Shown here: positions 5,817 through 8,472 of the stretch, one piece after another | How positions within the stretch are numbered: position 1 is the stretch's first letter | How the letters are laid out: each line of letters begins with the position of its first letter | Assembly: GCA_025464915.1 (NCBI GenBank) | Contig: JAODNF010000300.1 | Coordinates: 1 to 8,472, forward strand | Direction of reading: 5' to 3' | DNA length: 8,472 nt | Origin: Frankiales bacterium | Lineage (GTDB): Bacteria > Actinomycetota > Actinomycetes > Mycobacteriales > SCTD01 | Notes under the pieces: model-generated | What the model saw: the letters and a program-made list of their open reading frames with translations, nothing else | Database searches by the model: none | What the model was told of the DNA's origin: nothing | Made by a program: the position numbers and the translations under genes

Positions 5817-6526
5817 CTCTCGAGCTGCTGCCCGCCGTCGACGTGCGTGCCGGCCAGGCCGTCCGCCTGGTCCAGGGCGAGTCCGGTTCGGAGACCTCCT
5901 ACGGCGACCCGGTCGACGCCGCCCTGCAGTGGCAGGCCGACGGTGCCGAGTGGGTGCACCTCGTGGACCTCGACGCGGCGTTCGGCACTGGCACCAACCA
6001 AGAGCTCCTGGCCGAGGTCGTCGGTCGTCTCGACGTCAGGGTCGAGATGTCCGGTGGCATCCGCGACGACGCGTCGCTCGAGGCAGCGCTCGCCACCGGC
6101 TGCGCCCGGGTCAACCTCGGCACCGCTGCCCTCGAGTCGCCCGACTGGGTGCGGTCGGCGATCGCGCGCTTCGGCGACCGGATCGCGGTCGGGCTCGACG
6201 TGCGCGGCACCACCCTGTCCGCCCGCGGCTGGACGCAGGACGGTGGCGAGCTCTTCGAGGTCCTGGCCCGGCTCGACGCCGACGGCTGCGCTCGGTACGT
6301 CGTCACGGACGTGAAGCGAGACGGCACCCTCACCGGGCCCAACCTGCAGCTGCTCAAGGACGTGTGTGCCGTGACGACCAAGCCGGTCGTCGCGAGCGGC
6401 GGTGTGTCCTGCCTCGACGACCTGGTCGCCCTCGCCGGCGTCGCCGGCGTCGAGGGAGCGATCGTCGGGAAGGCCCTGTACGCGGGGGCCTTCACGCTGC
6501 CCGAGGCGCTGGCCGCGGTCCGGTGA
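5813..6526 (+). CDS. priA: phosphoribosyl isomerase A (HisA/TrpF bifunctional type, PriA)
   Basis: This 237-aa (beta/alpha)8-barrel enzyme isomerises ProFAR to PRFAR in histidine synthesis. The actinobacterial PriA type can also isomerise PRA in tryptophan synthesis, replacing TrpF. It is PriA-like along its whole length, for example LLPAVDV with general base/acid D10, R18 in AVRLVQG, HLVDLDAAFG (49-58), SGGIRDD (80-86), R138-G-W140 in the flexible loop, D166 in VVTDVKRDGT, and VEGAIVGKALYA near the C-terminus. The R/W loop residues correspond to M. tuberculosis R143 and W145, linked to dual substrate binding. The ATG has a strong AGAAGGAG (5796-5803) at 9 nt. It overlaps the genes on both sides by 4 nt. 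Whether it truly serves tryptophan depends on the absence of trpF elsewhere. Confidence 0.96.
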   Translation: MTLELLPAVDVRAGQAVRLVQGESGSETSYGDPVDAALQWQADGAEWVHLVDLDAAFGTGTNQELLAEVVGRLDVRVEMSGGIRDDASLEAALATGCARVNLGTAALESPDWVRSAIARFGDRIAVGLDVRGTTLSARGWTQDGGELFEVLARLDADGCARYVVTDVKRDGTLTGPNLQLLKDVCAVTTKPVVASGGVSCLDDLVALAGVAGVEGAIVGKALYAGAFTLPEALAAVR

Positions 6527-7107
6527 CCGACGTCGTCGACGCCGAGGACTGGGGCGGTCGCCGGATCGAGGGCGAGACGTTCACCGACGTCCGCTTCCTC
6601 GAGGCCGACCTGTCCGAGGTGGTCACGGTCGGCGCCGTCTTCGACGGCTGCACGTTCCAGGGAGTCCGCTTCAACGGATCGGAGCACAAGGCCTCGGCCT
6701 TCGTGAACTGCCGCTTCGTGCGCTGCTCGTTCTGGGACGTCTCGTTCAGGGGCTGCAAGCTGGTGGGCGCGACCTTCGACAAGTGCACCCTCAACCTGCT
6801 GAAGGTCGAGGGCGGCGACTGGTCGTTCGCCTCCCTCGCCACCGCCGACCTCACGAGCGCGCGGTTCGAGGACGTGCGGCTGCGCGAGGCCGACCTCAGC
6901 CACGTCAAGGGACTGGGTACGACCTTGGTGCGCGTCGACCTCTCCGGGGCGATCCTCGAGGGGGCTGACCTGCGGGAGGCCGACCTGCGCGGGTCGGACC
7001 TCATGTCGCTCGACCCCACCCTGACGAAGGTCAAGGACGCGATCGTCACGTTCGACCAGGCGATCAACGTCGCCCGCGGCTTCGGGTTCGACGTGCGCGC
7101 CGACTGA
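6523..7107 (+). CDS. pentapeptide-repeat protein coupled to the his cluster
   Basis: This 194-aa protein is nearly all pentapeptide repeat, which folds as a right-handed quadrilateral beta-helix. Large hydrophobic residues fall on every fifth position in one unbroken register from about 15 to 160: F20, F25, L30, F40, F45, F50, F60, F65, F70, F75, L80, F85, L90, then L105 to L160. Only T35, H55 and G130 break the pattern. The best matches to A(D/N)LXX are ATADL, READLS, EGADLREADLRGSDL. A helical tail follows (about 168-190, VKDAIVTFDQAINVARGFGF). Size, lack of loops and tail resemble the MfpA/Qnr group of DNA-mimic gyrase-binding proteins, but many pentapeptide proteins have no known role, so resistance should not be assumed. 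The GTG start shares GTGA with the priA stop; no well-spaced ribosome site is seen, which implies coupling. Confidence 0.9.
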   Translation: MTDVVDAEDWGGRRIEGETFTDVRFLEADLSEVVTVGAVFDGCTFQGVRFNGSEHKASAFVNCRFVRCSFWDVSFRGCKLVGATFDKCTLNLLKVEGGDWSFASLATADLTSARFEDVRLREADLSHVKGLGTTLVRVDLSGAILEGADLREADLRGSDLMSLDPTLTKVKDAIVTFDQAINVARGFGFDVRAD

Positions 7108-7118
7108 GCCCCCGCTGA

Positions 7119-7162
7119 CTGTGCGGGCGCCCGGCGTCGGCGCGAGCGCGGGGTCCGCACAG
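7119..7162 (+). terminator. possible stem-loop after the his-linked cluster
   Basis: CTGTGCGG (7119-7126) pairs exactly with CCGCACAG (7155-7162); one G-U and one C-G pair extend the stem inward, and the loop contains a smaller GCGC-GA-GCGC hairpin. There is no T-run, so it is not a classic intrinsic terminator, though U-less hairpins are reported in actinobacteria. It sits 11 bp after the pentapeptide gene and before the amidase gene. The rest of 7108-7263 shows no clear promoter. Confidence 0.35.
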
Positions 7163-7263
7163 CGCGTCGGCCGGGGCGGAACCGCACGGGGCAGCGGCAT
7201 GCACCGCCGACGCATCCGTGTTGCACCGGCAGGAACCCCGGAGCCGCCGCCGAAGTGTGCTGC

Positions 7264-8472
7264 ATGCGCTCTCGTGCCCTTCTTGGCCTTGCCCTCGCCG
7301 CGTCCGTCGTCATCACGGTGCCCGCGGTCGCCACCACCGGGTCGCCGAAGGCGGACTGCCGGGCCACCGTCGCCGGCCTCGACCTGCAGACCGCCACGAT
7401 CGCCGACCTGGAGCGGGCCCTCGCCGCGCACAGGACGACGTCGGTCGCACTGGTGAAGGCCTACCTCGGGCGGATCAAGGCCTACGACGGGCCGACCAAC
7501 TCGATCCGGGAGCTGTCGCCGACGGCGCTGGCGTGGGCGGCACGGCTGGACAAGGAGCGCGAGGGCGGAGCCGTGCGCGGTCCCCTGCACGGCGTACCGA
7601 TCCTGCTGAAGGACAACATCGGGACGGGCGACCAGGCGACGACGGCGGGATCGATCGCGCTCGCCGGGATGCGGCCCTACCAGGACGCGACGCTGGTCGC
7701 GAAGCTGCGCGCAGCCGGCGCGATCGTGCTCGGCAAGACGAACCTGTCCGAGTTCGCGAACTGGGTCGACCTGTCCATGCCCAACGGATACTCCAGCCTC
7801 GGCGGTCAGGTGCGCAACGCCTACACGCTGGGCGACCCCAGCGGATCGTCGAGCGGCTCGGGTGTCGCGGGATCGATGGCCTTCGCGGCGGCGGCGTTCG
7901 GCAGCGAGACCTCGGGGTCGATCCTGAGCCCGAGCGACGTGAACGGCCTCGTGGGCGTGAAGCCGACGCGTGGGCTGGTCAGCCGCGAGGGCGTGATCCC
8001 GCTCGCCGAGGGCTTCGACACCGCCGGCCCGATGGCGCGCAGCGTCGGTGACGCCGCGGCGCTGCTCACGGTCGTGGCCGGCAGCGACCCGGCCGACGCC
8101 GCGACCTACCCGGCGAACGCGCACCGCACCGACTACACGAGGGCGATCCGCGGTGCGTCCCTCAAGGGAATGCGGCTCGGCTTCAGCGAGAGCGACCGCA
8201 GTGGCCTCGGTGCGGCCCAGCGCAAGGTCTATGACGCGGCGCTGGCGGACCTCAAGCGCCTGGGCGCCGTCCTGGTGCCGACGAGCGCTCTCGACGAGAC
8301 GGGGCTGGTCGGCACCGGCGAGATCGGCCTGATCCCCAACGACTTCAAGGCCAACCTGGACCACTACCTCGCGACCGAGGCGCCGACGCCGAAGAGCGGC
8401 GTGAAGAGCCTCGTCGACGTCATGCTCTTCAACCAGCAGCACCCCGACAAGGTGAAGTACGGCCAGAACCTC
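7264..8472 (+). CDS. secreted amidase-signature family hydrolase, 3'-truncated by the window edge
   Basis: The first 403 residues of an amidase-signature enzyme, which cleaves C-N amide bonds with a Ser-cisSer-Lys triad. Residues 1-23 form a Sec signal peptide (basic MRSR, hydrophobic core, PAVA before a likely cut), so the enzyme is exported. The triad is visible: K116 in VPILLKDNI, cis-Ser S195 in DPSGSSSGSG, and nucleophile S219 in ETSGSILSPS. The 24-residue S195-S219 spacing matches FAAH (217 to 241). VNGLVGVKPTRGLVS and FDTAGPMARSV follow as in the family. The start of the mature protein (GLDLQTATIADLERAL) and the NGLVG segment recall bacterial peptide amidases more than GatA, so it is unlikely to be a tRNA amidotransferase subunit. 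An in-frame GTG at 7255 is an alternative start; neither has a good ribosome site. The gene is open to the window end. Confidence 0.92.
   Translation, partial: MRSRALLGLALAASVVITVPAVATTGSPKADCRATVAGLDLQTATIADLERALAAHRTTSVALVKAYLGRIKAYDGPTNSIRELSPTALAWAARLDKEREGGAVRGPLHGVPILLKDNIGTGDQATTAGSIALAGMRPYQDATLVAKLRAAGAIVLGKTNLSEFANWVDLSMPNGYSSLGGQVRNAYTLGDPSGSSSGSGVAGSMAFAAAAFGSETSGSILSPSDVNGLVGVKPTRGLVSREGVIPLAEGFDTAGPMARSVGDAAALLTVVAGSDPADAATYPANAHRTDYTRAIRGASLKGMRLGFSESDRSGLGAAQRKVYDAALADLKRLGAVLVPTSALDETGLVGTGEIGLIPNDFKANLDHYLATEAPTPKSGVKSLVDVMLFNQQHPDKVKYGQNL

Noticed and set aside
5899..8442. An 847-codon open frame on the minus strand across priA, the pentapeptide gene and the amidase.
   Set aside because: It lies antisense to three well-supported genes, its translation is low-complexity Arg/Gly/Ala/Val-rich with no domain, and such frames are expected in GC-rich DNA where stop codons are rare.
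1..8472. CRISPR arrays, tRNA/rRNA genes, insertion sequences, attachment sites or riboswitches.
   Set aside because: I saw no spaced direct repeats, cloverleaf signatures, transposase motifs or recognisable aptamer folds, and nearly all bases are used by protein genes.

Overview
The window is GC-rich DNA with dense, partly overlapping genes, GTG starts and likely leaderless promoters. It carries a PriA-type histidine isomerase and an XRE-MurA fusion of a kind I associate with actinobacteria. This points to an actinobacterium, plausibly near Nocardioides, although the genus is only an inference. I see no rRNA or tRNA genes, CRISPR array, insertion sequence or phage gene.

Layout. (1) Bases 2-658 (+) are the 3' part of an alpha/beta hydrolase gene. 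(2) Bases 645-2171 (-) encode an XRE helix-turn-helix domain fused to a MurA-like enolpyruvyl transferase. It converges on the hydrolase gene with a 14-bp overlap. Its presumed promoter holds a perfect 10+2+10 inverted repeat lying exactly between the -35 and -10 candidates, a good candidate for an autoregulatory operator. (3) Divergent from it, bases 2337-4205 (+) encode a membrane acyltransferase-3 protein with a C-terminal SGNH domain, an O-acetylase design for an extracytoplasmic polysaccharide. (4) Bases 4215-7107 (+) are a histidine-biosynthesis cluster: hisB, a 42-codon membrane microprotein, hisH, a 97-aa membrane protein, priA (hisA) and a pentapeptide-repeat protein. All five junctions in this cluster are 4-nt GTGA or ATGA overlaps. 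hisB appears to be leaderless, and the TAG stop codon of the acyltransferase gene forms the first half of its -10 box. (5) Bases 7264-8472 (+) are the 5' part of a secreted amidase-signature enzyme that runs off the window.

How the genes fit together. HisB makes imidazole-acetol phosphate, HisH supplies ammonia to HisF (not in the window), and PriA isomerises ProFAR and, in many actinobacteria, also PRA for tryptophan. The two small membrane proteins and the pentapeptide protein are locked into this cluster by translational coupling, but their roles are unknown. The MurA fusion and the acyltransferase both act on the cell envelope and share one 165-bp divergent control region with two palindromes. 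hisD, hisC and hisF are not adjacent here, so the cluster is split or rearranged compared with the usual actinobacterial hisDCBH-priA-hisF order.
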